64,000 nucleotides of DNA, taken from the NCBI RefSeq assembly GCF_004353825.1, contig NZ_SMNA01000007.1:1-64000 (forward strand), given 5' to 3'. Numbering within the stretch: position 1 is the stretch's first letter; each line of letters starts with the position of its first letter. The notes below the pieces were generated by a model. The model was not told the DNA's origin. It searched no databases and saw nothing but the letters and a program-made list of their open reading frames with translations. Source of the DNA: Occultella glacieicola. Lineage in GTDB: Bacteria; Actinomycetota; Actinomycetes; Actinomycetales; Beutenbergiaceae. This document shows, one piece after another, positions 52,511 through 60,771 of the stretch. Position numbers and translations under genes: made by a program.

Positions 52511-54915
52511 TCCGGTTCGCCACGGCCGCCTGGTCCGCGCTCGTGCTGGCGCTGGCCACGCTCCCGCTCGCCGCCGGGTACTCCTCGCCGGTCGCCGCCG
52601 GGGTCCTGATCGGCTGCGCGATCGTGCCGTTCGGCATCGCCGCCCTGGGGCGGGTGGCCAGGGTCGGGCGCGGCTGGGTGGCCGTGGCGGGCACGGTACT
52701 CGCCGTCAGCGCGGCCCTGATCCTGCTCGACGGCGTGGAGGCCGAGGCCCAGGCACAGCCCGGGTGGCGGGCCAGCCCCGCACTGAGCCTGCTCGGGCCG
52801 CTCATCGACTCCGTGCCGCGGCTCCTCACCGCGCCACGCCCGGCCCCGGCCGACGTCGGCTACCTGGTACCGACGGCGTTACTCGTCTGGATCGTCGCGC
52901 TCGGTGTGGCCGTAGTGGCGGTCGGGCGCGCCCGGGCGACCGCGGCGCCGCTCGTCGGCGCGGTGGCCCTGCTCGTCGCCGGCGGCCTCCTGACCGCCGG
53001 GCGTGGGGATGCCACCGGCTGGATCGCCCTGGCCACCGCGGTGGTGCTGCTGCTCGGCTGGGTGCTGCTGCCCTCGCAGGCGCGGGCGTCGTCGCGGGTG
53101 GGTGGGGATGCGGACCCGGGCGGGGCCGGCGGCGGGACCCGTCCCGGCCTCTCGGGAGGCGGCCCCGACGGGTCGACCGGCGCCGCGCGGCGCCGCGTGC
53201 TGGTGCCCGCGGTCGCGGCCGTGATCCTCGGGTCCTTCGCGCTCACGGCGGTGGCCGTGCCCACCTCCCGGTCCTTCGAGCCGCGCACGCTGGTGCCGCC
53301 GCCGGAGCTGCCCCTGGCCGCCACGAACCCGATCCCCAACCTGGCCCTCTGGAACGCCCGGCCGAATTTCCCGCTGCTGAGCGTCAGCCCGGACGGTGCG
53401 AGGCTGCCGGAGCGGCTCACGGTCGCCGCGCTGCCGGATTTCGACGGCGCCGCCTGGACCATCGACGCCCGGCTGCGCGCAGTCGGGGTCGTCGACGAGC
53501 CCGACCTGCAGCCCGGCACCCGGCAGCGGGAGGTCGCCTACGTGCTCGCCGACGCCGCGCTCGCCGGCGTGTGGGTGCCGTCCGCCGGGATGGCCGCGGC
53601 GGTCTCCGGAGCGGACGTGCTCATGGACACCGACACCGGCGTCCTGGTGGCCCCCGACGGGCTCGGCAGCGACCCGGTCTCGGTGCGTGCCCTGGTGGAC
53701 GCGCCAACCGACGCCGAGATCGACCGGGCCGGGACGCCGATGGCCGAGGTCGCCGCCCGGTACCTGGAACTGCCCCGGATCCCGGCGTCCCTGCGTGAGG
53801 AGTCCGTCGCGCTGACGGAGGGCACCCACTCCCGTTGGGAGCAGGCGCTCGCGATCGCCGAGGGTGTGCGGGGCGAGCGAACCCTTGACGTGGGGGCACC
53901 GTCGGGATCGTCCTACGGGCGCATCCAGGAGTTCCTCTTCCTGCCGGAGGCCGATGGCGGCCAGGTCGGCACCTCCGAGCAGTTCGCCGCGTCCTTCGCC
54001 GTGCTCGCCCGGGCGGCCGGCCTGCCCACCCGCCTCGTGATCGGCTTCGACCTCACCGAGGCCGTGGCCGCGGCGGACGGTTCGGTGACGGTCACCGGCG
54101 ACGACGCCCGCATGTGGGCCGAGGTCTACTTCGCGCGCGCCGGCTGGGTCGCGGTCGACCCGAGCCCGGCCACCAGCATCGACACCGGCGACCTCCCGGA
54201 ACCGCCGACGGGCGAGGACCAGCCGGACCGTCCCGAGGACGTCGGCGCCGAGGACGATCAGGACGCCGAGGAGAACGTGGCCGAGCCCGGTGACGACGCC
54301 GACGGCCGGACCGGAATGAGCGTGGCCACGGGCCTGACCCTGCTCGCCGGGCTGGCGTTTCTCGGGGTGCTGGCCGTGGTCGCGCTGGCCATCGCCCGCG
54401 CGGTGCGCCGGCGCCGGTGGCGCGCCGCCGGGGCGGTGGGTGCCTGGGCCCTGGTGCTCGACGCGGCCGTGCTCGCCGGCCGGCCGGTGCCGCGCTCCAG
54501 TGCCGCACCGGAGGCGGCGCGCGCGTTGGCCGGCGCTGCCGAGACCGGACATTCCGCGCCGGACCGGAGCCCGGTACGTTCGGTCTCGGCGGCCCCGGAG
54601 GATCGGGGAACGGCCGCGCTGATGCTGGCCGAGCGCGCCGAGCGCGCCGCCTTCGGACCACAGCCACGCGCGGCGGGGAGCACCGCCGTCGGGCATTCGG
54701 CCCCAATCGGAGCACCAACCGAGGCGACGTCCGACTGGGAGTTGGCCACCGCCGTCGAGCGTGACCTGCGCGCGGGTGCGAGCACGTGGCGACGCGCGGT
54801 GTGGTGGGTCTCGCCGGCCGTGCTCAGGGGCCGTAGGGCCTCCGGTCAGGACGACCGGATGCGTGGCGAAAAGGCGGACCCGGTGGGTCGCCGTGAAAGT
54901 CAGGGTGACGAATGA
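52507..54915 (+). CDS. Transglutaminase-like membrane protein (TgpA type) lacking catalytic Cys and His
   Basis: An 802-residue membrane protein with about six N-terminal helices, an extracytoplasmic region (about 260-600) and a last helix (about 604-632) before a cytosolic tail. The transglutaminase core is recognisable at GTSEQFAASFAVLARAAGLP (about 488) and DDARMWAEVYFARAGWVAVD then PSP (about 530-552). Active family members have GxCEQFA with the catalytic Cys and HAWxEVY with the His; here these are Ser and Arg-Met. The Asp of DPSP remains. So it is probably catalytically dead or altered. Coupled upstream to DUF58 and downstream to the DUF4303-like gene, each by four bases. Confidence 0.88.
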   Translation: MIRFATAAWSALVLALATLPLAAGYSSPVAAGVLIGCAIVPFGIAALGRVARVGRGWVAVAGTVLAVSAALILLDGVEAEAQAQPGWRASPALSLLGPLIDSVPRLLTAPRPAPADVGYLVPTALLVWIVALGVAVVAVGRARATAAPLVGAVALLVAGGLLTAGRGDATGWIALATAVVLLLGWVLLPSQARASSRVGGDADPGGAGGGTRPGLSGGGPDGSTGAARRRVLVPAVAAVILGSFALTAVAVPTSRSFEPRTLVPPPELPLAATNPIPNLALWNARPNFPLLSVSPDGARLPERLTVAALPDFDGAAWTIDARLRAVGVVDEPDLQPGTRQREVAYVLADAALAGVWVPSAGMAAAVSGADVLMDTDTGVLVAPDGLGSDPVSVRALVDAPTDAEIDRAGTPMAEVAARYLELPRIPASLREESVALTEGTHSRWEQALAIAEGVRGERTLDVGAPSGSSYGRIQEFLFLPEADGGQVGTSEQFAASFAVLARAAGLPTRLVIGFDLTEAVAAADGSVTVTGDDARMWAEVYFARAGWVAVDPSPATSIDTGDLPEPPTGEDQPDRPEDVGAEDDQDAEENVAEPGDDADGRTGMSVATGLTLLAGLAFLGVLAVVALAIARAVRRRRWRAAGAVGAWALVLDAAVLAGRPVPRSSAAPEAARALAGAAETGHSAPDRSPVRSVSAAPEDRGTAALMLAERAERAAFGPQPRAAGSTAVGHSAPIGAPTEATSDWELATAVERDLRAGASTWRRAVWWVSPAVLRGRRASGQDDRMRGEKADPVGRRESQGDE

Positions 54916-55505
54916 GGGATCGGGCCCAGGACGCCAGTGCCGAACTCGAGGCGTGGGTCGGAGCGTTCGGCCACACCATCGGGATCGCGCTCGAACAAGC
55001 GATCGTCGCGGTGACCAGTCGGCTGCCCGCGGGGGACATCGTCGGCGTCGGCGTCGCGACAGATGCGGACGCCACGTCGATCGTCGCGCTCGCCAACTCG
55101 CGCCAGAACCTCGACAGGATGATCGCGGAGGAGCCCCAGTTCGCGGTCGATTCCACGTGGCACCTGGGCGAGTGGGACATGGACGTGACGCAGGTCGACG
55201 CGGATGATCCCTTGGCGCCGGTGCGCGCCGAGGCAGACCGGGTGAAGCGGCTCATCACGTCTCCGGGCGACGGTCGGGCGCCCTCCCAACACCTCGGCGA
55301 GTTCCGAGCGGCTCTCTGGGACGCCATCGCGCACGCGCTGGCGCAGTCCGCGACGCACGGATTCTTCGATCGGTGGCCGAGTGCCAAGCGGGTGTTCCTG
55401 CCGCTCGATGCCGACGTCTCCGAGGAACGGATCGCCGCCTGGAACACGCCGTTCAATCGTCCCGAAGACCTGGGCGAGCTCCGGGAGTTCCTTCAGCTCG
55501 ACTAG
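54912..55505 (+). CDS. DUF4303-like protein
   Basis: A 197-residue soluble protein. DIVGVGVATDADATSIVALANS resembles the start of DUF4303 domains; STWHLGEWDM and RVFLPLDADVSEERIAAWNTPFN match its middle and C-terminal patterns. DUF4303 proteins often accompany SMI1/KNR4-type and polymorphic-toxin immunity genes, so an immunity-like role is possible. The ATG overlaps the transglutaminase-like gene stop (ATGA), although its codon use and composition are less extreme than upstream genes. In bifidobacterial PFNA clusters a PP2C phosphatase is found; none is here. Confidence 0.6.
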   Translation: MRDRAQDASAELEAWVGAFGHTIGIALEQAIVAVTSRLPAGDIVGVGVATDADATSIVALANSRQNLDRMIAEEPQFAVDSTWHLGEWDMDVTQVDADDPLAPVRAEADRVKRLITSPGDGRAPSQHLGEFRAALWDAIAHALAQSATHGFFDRWPSAKRVFLPLDADVSEERIAAWNTPFNRPEDLGELREFLQLD

Positions 55506-55576
55506 CTGTACCCGGCCGGGCGGCAGTAGCGGGTCGCGCGCGTGCCGGCCGATCCGGCGGGTTCTAGGCTGTCCGG

Positions 55577-56983
55577 GTGACCCGACTCAACGCACCCAGC
55601 GTCCCGGCCGACCCGACCTCGAAGGAACGCCTCGCCGCCCGTGGTCTCGACTACCGCACCGTCGACACCGCCGACCGCGACGCCTTCCTGAACGCGATGC
55701 AGGCCGTCACGCGCGGTTTCCTCGGACCGGAGATCACCGGCGCGGCCGTCGCCGAGGAGTCCGAGCCGACCGACGGGCGGCGCTACCTCGGCATCTTCGA
55801 CGCCGGGCTCGCGCAGCCGCAGGTGCCGGTCGCGACGATCGACTCCTGGGTCACCCCGCTGAGCGTTCCCGGCGGCGACCTGGACATGTGGGCCATCAGC
55901 GGCGTCACCGTCGCCGGCACCCACCGTGGCCGCGGGATCGCGCGGGCCATGCTCGAGGGCGAGCTCCGCGCGGCCGCCGGCGCCGGGCTCGCCATCGCCG
56001 GCCTCACGGTGACCGAGACGACGCTGTACGGGCGGTACGGTTTCGGCGCCGCCGTGCCGATGAGCACCTGGACGATCGACACCCGCCGCGCCGGATGGGC
56101 GGGGCCGGAGGTCGACGGCCGGGTCGAGTTCGTCTCCCGGGAACAGCTCGCGACCGACCTCGGCGACGTTCACGAACGGGTGCGGACGCGCCGTGGCGGC
56201 GAGATCGCGGCCTGGCCCCGGCGCTGGCGGCAGGCCGCGGGCCTGTCGACGTCGGTGAAGGACGGCGACCACGTCCGTGGCGTGCGCTACGTCGACGCCG
56301 ACGGTGAGGTCCGCGGCGCCCTCGCCTACCGGGTGATCGAGAACGAGCGCGAGTTCACCCAGTCCCGGCTGAACATCGGCGTCCTCGTCACCGAGAACCC
56401 GGACGCGGCCGCCGCCCTGTGGGGCTACGCGGTGCAGCACGCGCTCGTCGCGGAGGTCACGGCGTCCTTGCGGCCGATCGACGACCCGGTGCGGTGGCTG
56501 GTGCGGGACGAGCGCGGCGCCGTCCAGACCATCCGCGACCACGGCTGGCTGCGGATCCTGGACCTGCCGCGGGCGCTGGAGTCGCGCTCGTACGCCACTG
56601 CCGCGGACGTCACGCTGGAGGTCACCGACCCGCTCGGGCTCACCAGTGGGACCTGGCGGGTACGGATCGCGCCCGACGGCGGGGCCGAGGTGACGAGACT
56701 GCCGGCGGCGGTTGCGGTGGGTGCGGCGGGCGCTTCGGGTGCGGCGGGTGCGGGGGATGCGGGCACTTCGGGTGCGGGGGATGCAGGCGCTTCGGGTGCG
56801 CCGGGCGCGATCGCCGCGGACATCCGCCTCGGCATCGCCGAGCTGTCCGCGGCCTACCTCGGTGGTACGCCGCTGACCGGGCTGCTCGCGTCCGGCCGGA
56901 TCGCGGGCGAGCCGGCCGCCGTCGCTGCCCTCGATGCGGCGCTGCGCCCCGCCCAGCCGCCGACCCTGAGCATCTGGTACTGA
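55577..56983 (+). CDS. Eis-like GNAT N-acetyltransferase
   Basis: A 468-residue member of the Eis family with two GNAT-like domains and a C-terminal SCP2-like domain. The acetyl-CoA motif is VTVAGTHRGRGIARAMLEG (about 115-133); TETTLYGRYGFGAAVPMSTW is also conserved; the C terminus is LSIWY, consistent with the Eis C-terminal carboxylate. The SCP-like domain carries a Gly/Ala/Ser insertion of GAGDAGTSGAG-type units. Eis enzymes acetylate aminoglycosides and protein lysines; the physiological substrate is unknown. GTG start at 55577 (MTRLNAPSV). Confidence 0.85.
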   Translation: MTRLNAPSVPADPTSKERLAARGLDYRTVDTADRDAFLNAMQAVTRGFLGPEITGAAVAEESEPTDGRRYLGIFDAGLAQPQVPVATIDSWVTPLSVPGGDLDMWAISGVTVAGTHRGRGIARAMLEGELRAAAGAGLAIAGLTVTETTLYGRYGFGAAVPMSTWTIDTRRAGWAGPEVDGRVEFVSREQLATDLGDVHERVRTRRGGEIAAWPRRWRQAAGLSTSVKDGDHVRGVRYVDADGEVRGALAYRVIENEREFTQSRLNIGVLVTENPDAAAALWGYAVQHALVAEVTASLRPIDDPVRWLVRDERGAVQTIRDHGWLRILDLPRALESRSYATAADVTLEVTDPLGLTSGTWRVRIAPDGGAEVTRLPAAVAVGAAGASGAAGAGDAGTSGAGDAGASGAPGAIAADIRLGIAELSAAYLGGTPLTGLLASGRIAGEPAAVAALDAALRPAQPPTLSIWY

Positions 56984-57044
56984 GCCCCCCAGCCCGCGCG
57001 GGCCGGCGCGGGCTCCGCGCGCCGCCGCCGCAGCGCCTCATCCG

Positions 57045-57122
57045 CCGCTGAGTTAGCACCTGTCGCCGTGAGCTCGCACCTCGGCGGGTCCGATCTCAGG
57101 GCGGCGGGTGCGATGTCAGCGG
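57045..57122. repeat. Inverted motif array between GNAT and kinase genes
   Basis: Two forward motifs, CCGCTGAGTTAGCAC (57045) and CCGTGAGCTCGCAC (57066), face two inverted ones, GGTCCGATCTCAGG (57087) and GTGCGATGTCAGCGG (57108). The shared core is CCGCTGAnnTCGCAC. It is related to the array at 51167. As the flanking genes converge, it may serve as a terminator or be a dispersed repeat. Confidence 0.65.
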
Positions 57123-57170
57123 GGGAGATGGTGAGTCGGCCTGGCGGAGGCGTGCGGGCCGGTCGGGCGA

Positions 57171-58943
57171 TCAGCGACAGAGCGTGTCGGTGGAGCCGGC
57201 TTCCAGGCCGGTCTCGATGAGGGCGTAGCCCACGACGGCGTAGCACTCGCCGGTCGCGTCCGGGTCGAGGCCCTCGACGACGAACTCGTCCGCGTCGGGC
57301 GTGAGTTGGCGGAGCACGGTGGGAGGCGAGCCGTCGGCCGGGACGCTCACGACGAGGAGGTAGTCGACCTCGGTCGCGGGCGGAGCCCAGGTGAGGAGCA
57401 CCGACGTGCCCTGCGGGGTGAGCACGGCGTTGACCGGTGCCAGGTCGGGGTTGCCGACGGTGGGTTGCGGCGGCGCGTCACCCGTCTGGACGTCGGTCGG
57501 GTCCACCGGCACCACCGCGTCGGTCTCCGTCGGCGTCGGGTCCGGTTCCTCCTCGCCGCCGAGCAGCGCGGACCCGATTCCGAATGCCGCGCCGACCAGC
57601 AGCGCGCCGCCGACGAACGCCACGATCCGGCGCCAAGTGGTCCCGGACCCACCGCCGGGTTCGGCGGGGGCGGCGTCGGGTGCCGCGGGCTCCGGATCCG
57701 GAGCCAGGCCGGTGGCGTCGTCGTCGACGGGGGTGGGCACCGGCTGGCGCTGGACGTGGGCGAGCACGGACGGGGCGAGTGGGGACGGCTGCGGCGCGGG
57801 CTCGGGCATCGCACCGGGCGAGGCGGCCATCGGGGCCTCTGCAGCGGACACGGCCGAGACGGCCGGTGACGAGGACTCACCGGCTGCGGTCGCCGGTGCT
57901 GCTGCGGCTCCCGCGGCCGTGACCGGCGCAGGGGTGGTGGACGACGTTGCCCCGGCCGCCGCCCCGGCCGACTCCGGATCCCAGGACCGGTCCTCGGTCC
58001 GGATCGAGCGCAGTCGCTCCAGCGCTTGTGCGGCAGTGGGGCGCCGCTCGGGGTCGGGGTGCAGGCCGGCCTCGATCAGGTCGTGCAACCCCGCGGGCAG
58101 GTCGCCCGAGTCCAGTGGGCGGCGCGCCCCGGTGCGGACCCGGCGCAGGTAGGACAACGCCGTGTCGTCGTGGGGGTCGAGCGCGGCGAACGGGGCGCGG
58201 CCGTCGAGGAGCGTGAACAGGGTGGAGCCGAGCGACCAGACGTCGTCCGCCTCGGTCGGGGACACGCCGTCGAGCACCTGGGGCGAGGCGTGCCGGTAGC
58301 TGAACCGCTCCACGGACGCGGTGTGACCGGCATCCGCCATCCGCGCGATCCCGAAGTCGCTGAGCACGTAGGACGTGGGCAGCAGCAGGACGTTCTGCGG
58401 CTTGACGTCCCGGTGCAGCACCCCGCGGGCGTGCGCGAACGCGAGGGCGTCGGCCACCGCGGTGCCGGCGGCCACCACCTCCGAGACCGGCAGCGCGCCG
58501 TGCGCACGGACCCGGTCGTGCAGCGAGCCGAGGTCGTGGAAGTCCATGATCAGGCAGGGGTCGCCCGCGGACGTCGTGGTGGTGTCCAGCACGTTCACGA
58601 TGTGTGGATGCTGGCGGCCCAGCGACACGGTGATCGCGAGTTCCCGCTCGAACCGGGCCGCCGCCGACGGCTCCGCGGTGATCACCTTGATCGCGACGTC
58701 CCGGTCGAGGCTGTCCTGGCGAGCCCGGTACACGACGCTGTCCCCGCCGGTCGCGACCTTGACCAGGTGGGAGTAGCCCGCGACGGACACGGAGACCGCT
58801 CCATCCGCGCCGTGGCCGGGCGGCTCACCGCGGGGACTCGTCGCGTCGTTCGGGCCCGCCGGGCCGGGCCGGCGGCCGGACAGCGCGCCCACAGCCTCCG
58901 CGAGCGGGCGTGGGGCCGCTGGTGCCCAGTCGTCATCGGACAC
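57171..58943 (-). CDS. Membrane Ser/Thr protein kinase with extracellular Fn3-like domain (PFNA kinase)
   Basis: A 590-residue Hanks-type kinase. The P-loop is VATGGDSVVYRA (about 63-74, GxGxxG relaxed); the catalytic Lys is in VAIKVIT; the loop is VLHRDVKPQNVLL and the Mg motif SDFGIARMAD. An Ala/Pro/Thr-rich linker (about 320-430) leads to one helix (about 437-460, IVAFVGGALLVGAAFGIGSA). The outside part (about 480-590) looks Fn3-like (PVNAVLTPQGTSVLLTWAPP). GTG 58943 has GGGGAGGGGG upstream. It lies opposite to the fn3-moxR-DUF58 operon and carries the cluster promoter motif. Likely targets are the FHA domains of the 32117 protein and of EccC. Confidence 0.92.
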   Translation of the reverse strand: MSDDDWAPAAPRPLAEAVGALSGRRPGPAGPNDATSPRGEPPGHGADGAVSVSVAGYSHLVKVATGGDSVVYRARQDSLDRDVAIKVITAEPSAAARFERELAITVSLGRQHPHIVNVLDTTTTSAGDPCLIMDFHDLGSLHDRVRAHGALPVSEVVAAGTAVADALAFAHARGVLHRDVKPQNVLLLPTSYVLSDFGIARMADAGHTASVERFSYRHASPQVLDGVSPTEADDVWSLGSTLFTLLDGRAPFAALDPHDDTALSYLRRVRTGARRPLDSGDLPAGLHDLIEAGLHPDPERRPTAAQALERLRSIRTEDRSWDPESAGAAAGATSSTTPAPVTAAGAAAAPATAAGESSSPAVSAVSAAEAPMAASPGAMPEPAPQPSPLAPSVLAHVQRQPVPTPVDDDATGLAPDPEPAAPDAAPAEPGGGSGTTWRRIVAFVGGALLVGAAFGIGSALLGGEEEPDPTPTETDAVVPVDPTDVQTGDAPPQPTVGNPDLAPVNAVLTPQGTSVLLTWAPPATEVDYLLVVSVPADGSPPTVLRQLTPDADEFVVEGLDPDATGECYAVVGYALIETGLEAGSTDTLCR

Positions 58944-58994
58944 GCGAACCCCCTCCCCGTTCCGGCGCCGCCGATCCCGGCGCACCTGGTTCCG

Positions 58995-59046
58995 AGGATA
59001 GGCGGTACGCCCCGAGCGCGAGGCGTGCCCGGCGGTGGAACGTTCC
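58995..59046 (-). promoter_or_regulatory. T7SS-regulon promoter motif before the kinase
   Basis: On the minus strand GGAACGTTCC (59037-59046, a perfect palindrome) is followed by ACC and, 37 bases on, by CCTATCCT with its -10-like core at 58995-59000; the kinase GTG follows 51 bases later. CGCTGG is missing. Because the palindrome is symmetric it could also act on the divergent gene at 59150. Confidence 0.55.
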
Positions 59047-59149
59047 GCAGGATCGCGCCGACAGGTCGCGCGTCGTCGGTGACGTCGCCAGGGCTCGTCG
59101 GTGCGGGGCAGGCCGGACGCCTTCTTGCGGGCCTTGTTACGGTGACCCG

Positions 59150-60085
59150 ATGGCGCGTCGTCCCCCGTCCCGGCCGTCCGAGTTCGTCGGGACGAGCCCC
59201 GACGAACGCATCCTGGCCTGGGTCTGCGACGCGCTCGGTCGTGAGGTTCGGGTCGCCGCGACCATCCCGTTGACCGGAGGCCTGTCGGAGGCGATGTTCC
59301 GTCTCGAGCTCACCGGCGCCGACGTTGCTGCCGTGGTACTCCGGCGCTGGCCGCACGACGGGGACTGGGAGCGCGACTCGGTACGCCGGGAAGCGACCGC
59401 GCTGGGACTGCTCGCCGGCAGCGGCGTCGGCGCCCCCGAACTGATCGCCAGCGACCCCGCGGGGGAGTCGACCGGTCGTCCCGCCAACCTGATGACCCAC
59501 CTGCCCGGTGCGGGAGAGCTGGATCCCGCCGACGTCGCGCGGTGGACCGGCGACCTGGCCGACCGGCTGGCGCTGGTCCACGACCAGCCGCGCGATCCGC
59601 GGCAGCAGACGAGCCCGAAGTGGGTCGACCTGGACGATGGGGACCGACGTGCCTGGCTGGCCGGCCTCCCCTACGGCGAGGAGGCACTCTCGCTCGCCGG
59701 TAGCGTCGGTGCGCCCGTGCGCGAGGTGTTCGGCCACGGCGACTACCAGCACTTCAACCTGCTGTGGTCCCGCGGGCGCCTCACCGGGGTGGTCGACTGG
59801 ACGATGAGTGGGGTGGCCGACGCCGGCCGGGATGTCGGCCACTGCGCACTCAACCTCGCCGTGCTGTACGGGCCGTCCCGGGCCTGGCGCTTCCTGGAGC
59901 GGTACGAGGCGATCACCGGGACCCGGGTCGACCGCGGCTGGCTGATCTCCGAACTGCTCGAGTTCTCCCCGGCCTGGCCGGAGTTCATACCCCGCCAGGT
60001 CGGCGGTCGCACTCCCGTCGACGGGGCCGGCATGCGCGGCCGCGTCGAGGAGCTGATCAGCAGGGTGCTGCGTTCCGCCGGCTGA
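59150..60085 (+). CDS. APH-family (aminoglycoside phosphotransferase-like) kinase
   Basis: A 311-residue APH/choline-kinase-fold protein. The catalytic loop is FGHGDYQHFNLLW (about 198-208) and the Mg motif GVVDWTMSGVADAGRDVG (about 214-230). The N-terminal lobe has ATIPLTGGLSEAMFRLE and VVLRRWPHDGDWERDS. Most chromosomal members phosphorylate small metabolites rather than antibiotics; the substrate cannot be assigned. ATG 59150. It diverges from the kinase gene. Confidence 0.85.
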   Translation: MARRPPSRPSEFVGTSPDERILAWVCDALGREVRVAATIPLTGGLSEAMFRLELTGADVAAVVLRRWPHDGDWERDSVRREATALGLLAGSGVGAPELIASDPAGESTGRPANLMTHLPGAGELDPADVARWTGDLADRLALVHDQPRDPRQQTSPKWVDLDDGDRRAWLAGLPYGEEALSLAGSVGAPVREVFGHGDYQHFNLLWSRGRLTGVVDWTMSGVADAGRDVGHCALNLAVLYGPSRAWRFLERYEAITGTRVDRGWLISELLEFSPAWPEFIPRQVGGRTPVDGAGMRGRVEELISRVLRSAG

Positions 60086-60173
60086 TCCTCCTCCCCAGCG
60101 GCCGACCCGAGCGACGCCGTCGCCCGCCGACGAGCCGAAGCCCGGCGGTCCGGCCCGCGGTCAGGCCTGGCGG

Positions 60174-60521
60174 TCAGGCCGGGTGGCCCGCCGGATCGGT
60201 CGCCGCGATCAGGTACCGGGCCGAGACCTCGGCGGCATCCGCCGTCGGGGCCTGCGCGGACCGCACCGCGAGATGCACGGACTGGGAGTCGCCGATGAGG
60301 TCGTCATCCGTGCGGATCTCAAGCCCCCAGGAACGGATCCGGGTGTGCTCGCCGCGGACCGCGTCCACGACCAGGACCAGGCGGCGGCCGTCGTCGAGGA
60401 ACGCCACGGGCACGGGCCGGCGCGGCAGGGTGGCCGCGTGGGCCAAGGCCCCGACGGCGTCCCGGACCGCCGCGATCGTGGGGTCGTCGGTATGGGTGGT
60501 GGTGTCGAACATGGTGGTCAT
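60174..60521 (-). CDS. Small protein of unknown function
   Basis: A 115-residue soluble protein not recognised. It starts MTTMFDTTTHTDDPTIAAVR with a good Shine-Dalgarno (AAGGAG) and has a predicted alpha/beta region (RPVPVAFLDDGRRLVLVVDA, RIRSWGLEIRTDDDLIGDSQ). The composition and third-position GC look coding. About 250 bp without a gene lie upstream; there an inverted repeat (GCGGCGC...GCGCCGC near 60560-60590) is the only structure noted. Confidence 0.6.
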   Translation of the reverse strand: MTTMFDTTTHTDDPTIAAVRDAVGALAHAATLPRRPVPVAFLDDGRRLVLVVDAVRGEHTRIRSWGLEIRTDDDLIGDSQSVHLAVRSAQAPTADAAEVSARYLIAATDPAGHPA

Positions 60522-60771
60522 GCAGGTCTCCTTCGAGTCGTGGTCCGGCGGCACCCACGATGCGGCGCGGCGTTGTGCGCCGCCTGCCGCATATGCCACG
60601 GCGTACGACATCGGCGCCGCGCGTGGAATGTCGCGCTTGCTGCCGGGCGTACTCGCCGCGATCGCGGTGCCGGGAGCGCAGCCGTCTGCGGTGCGTTCTC
60701 TCCGGTCGAAGTGGTCAACCCTACCCGGCCCTGGAACATTCCCCGAATCGTGTCCCGCGCCGGGCCGGCGG

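Noticed and set aside
60733-60742. GGAACATTCC palindrome between the small unknown gene and the dehydrogenase
   Set aside because: It lacks the following ACCC and CGCTGG and the spaced -10 of the cluster motif on either strand, so it is not counted as a regulon site.
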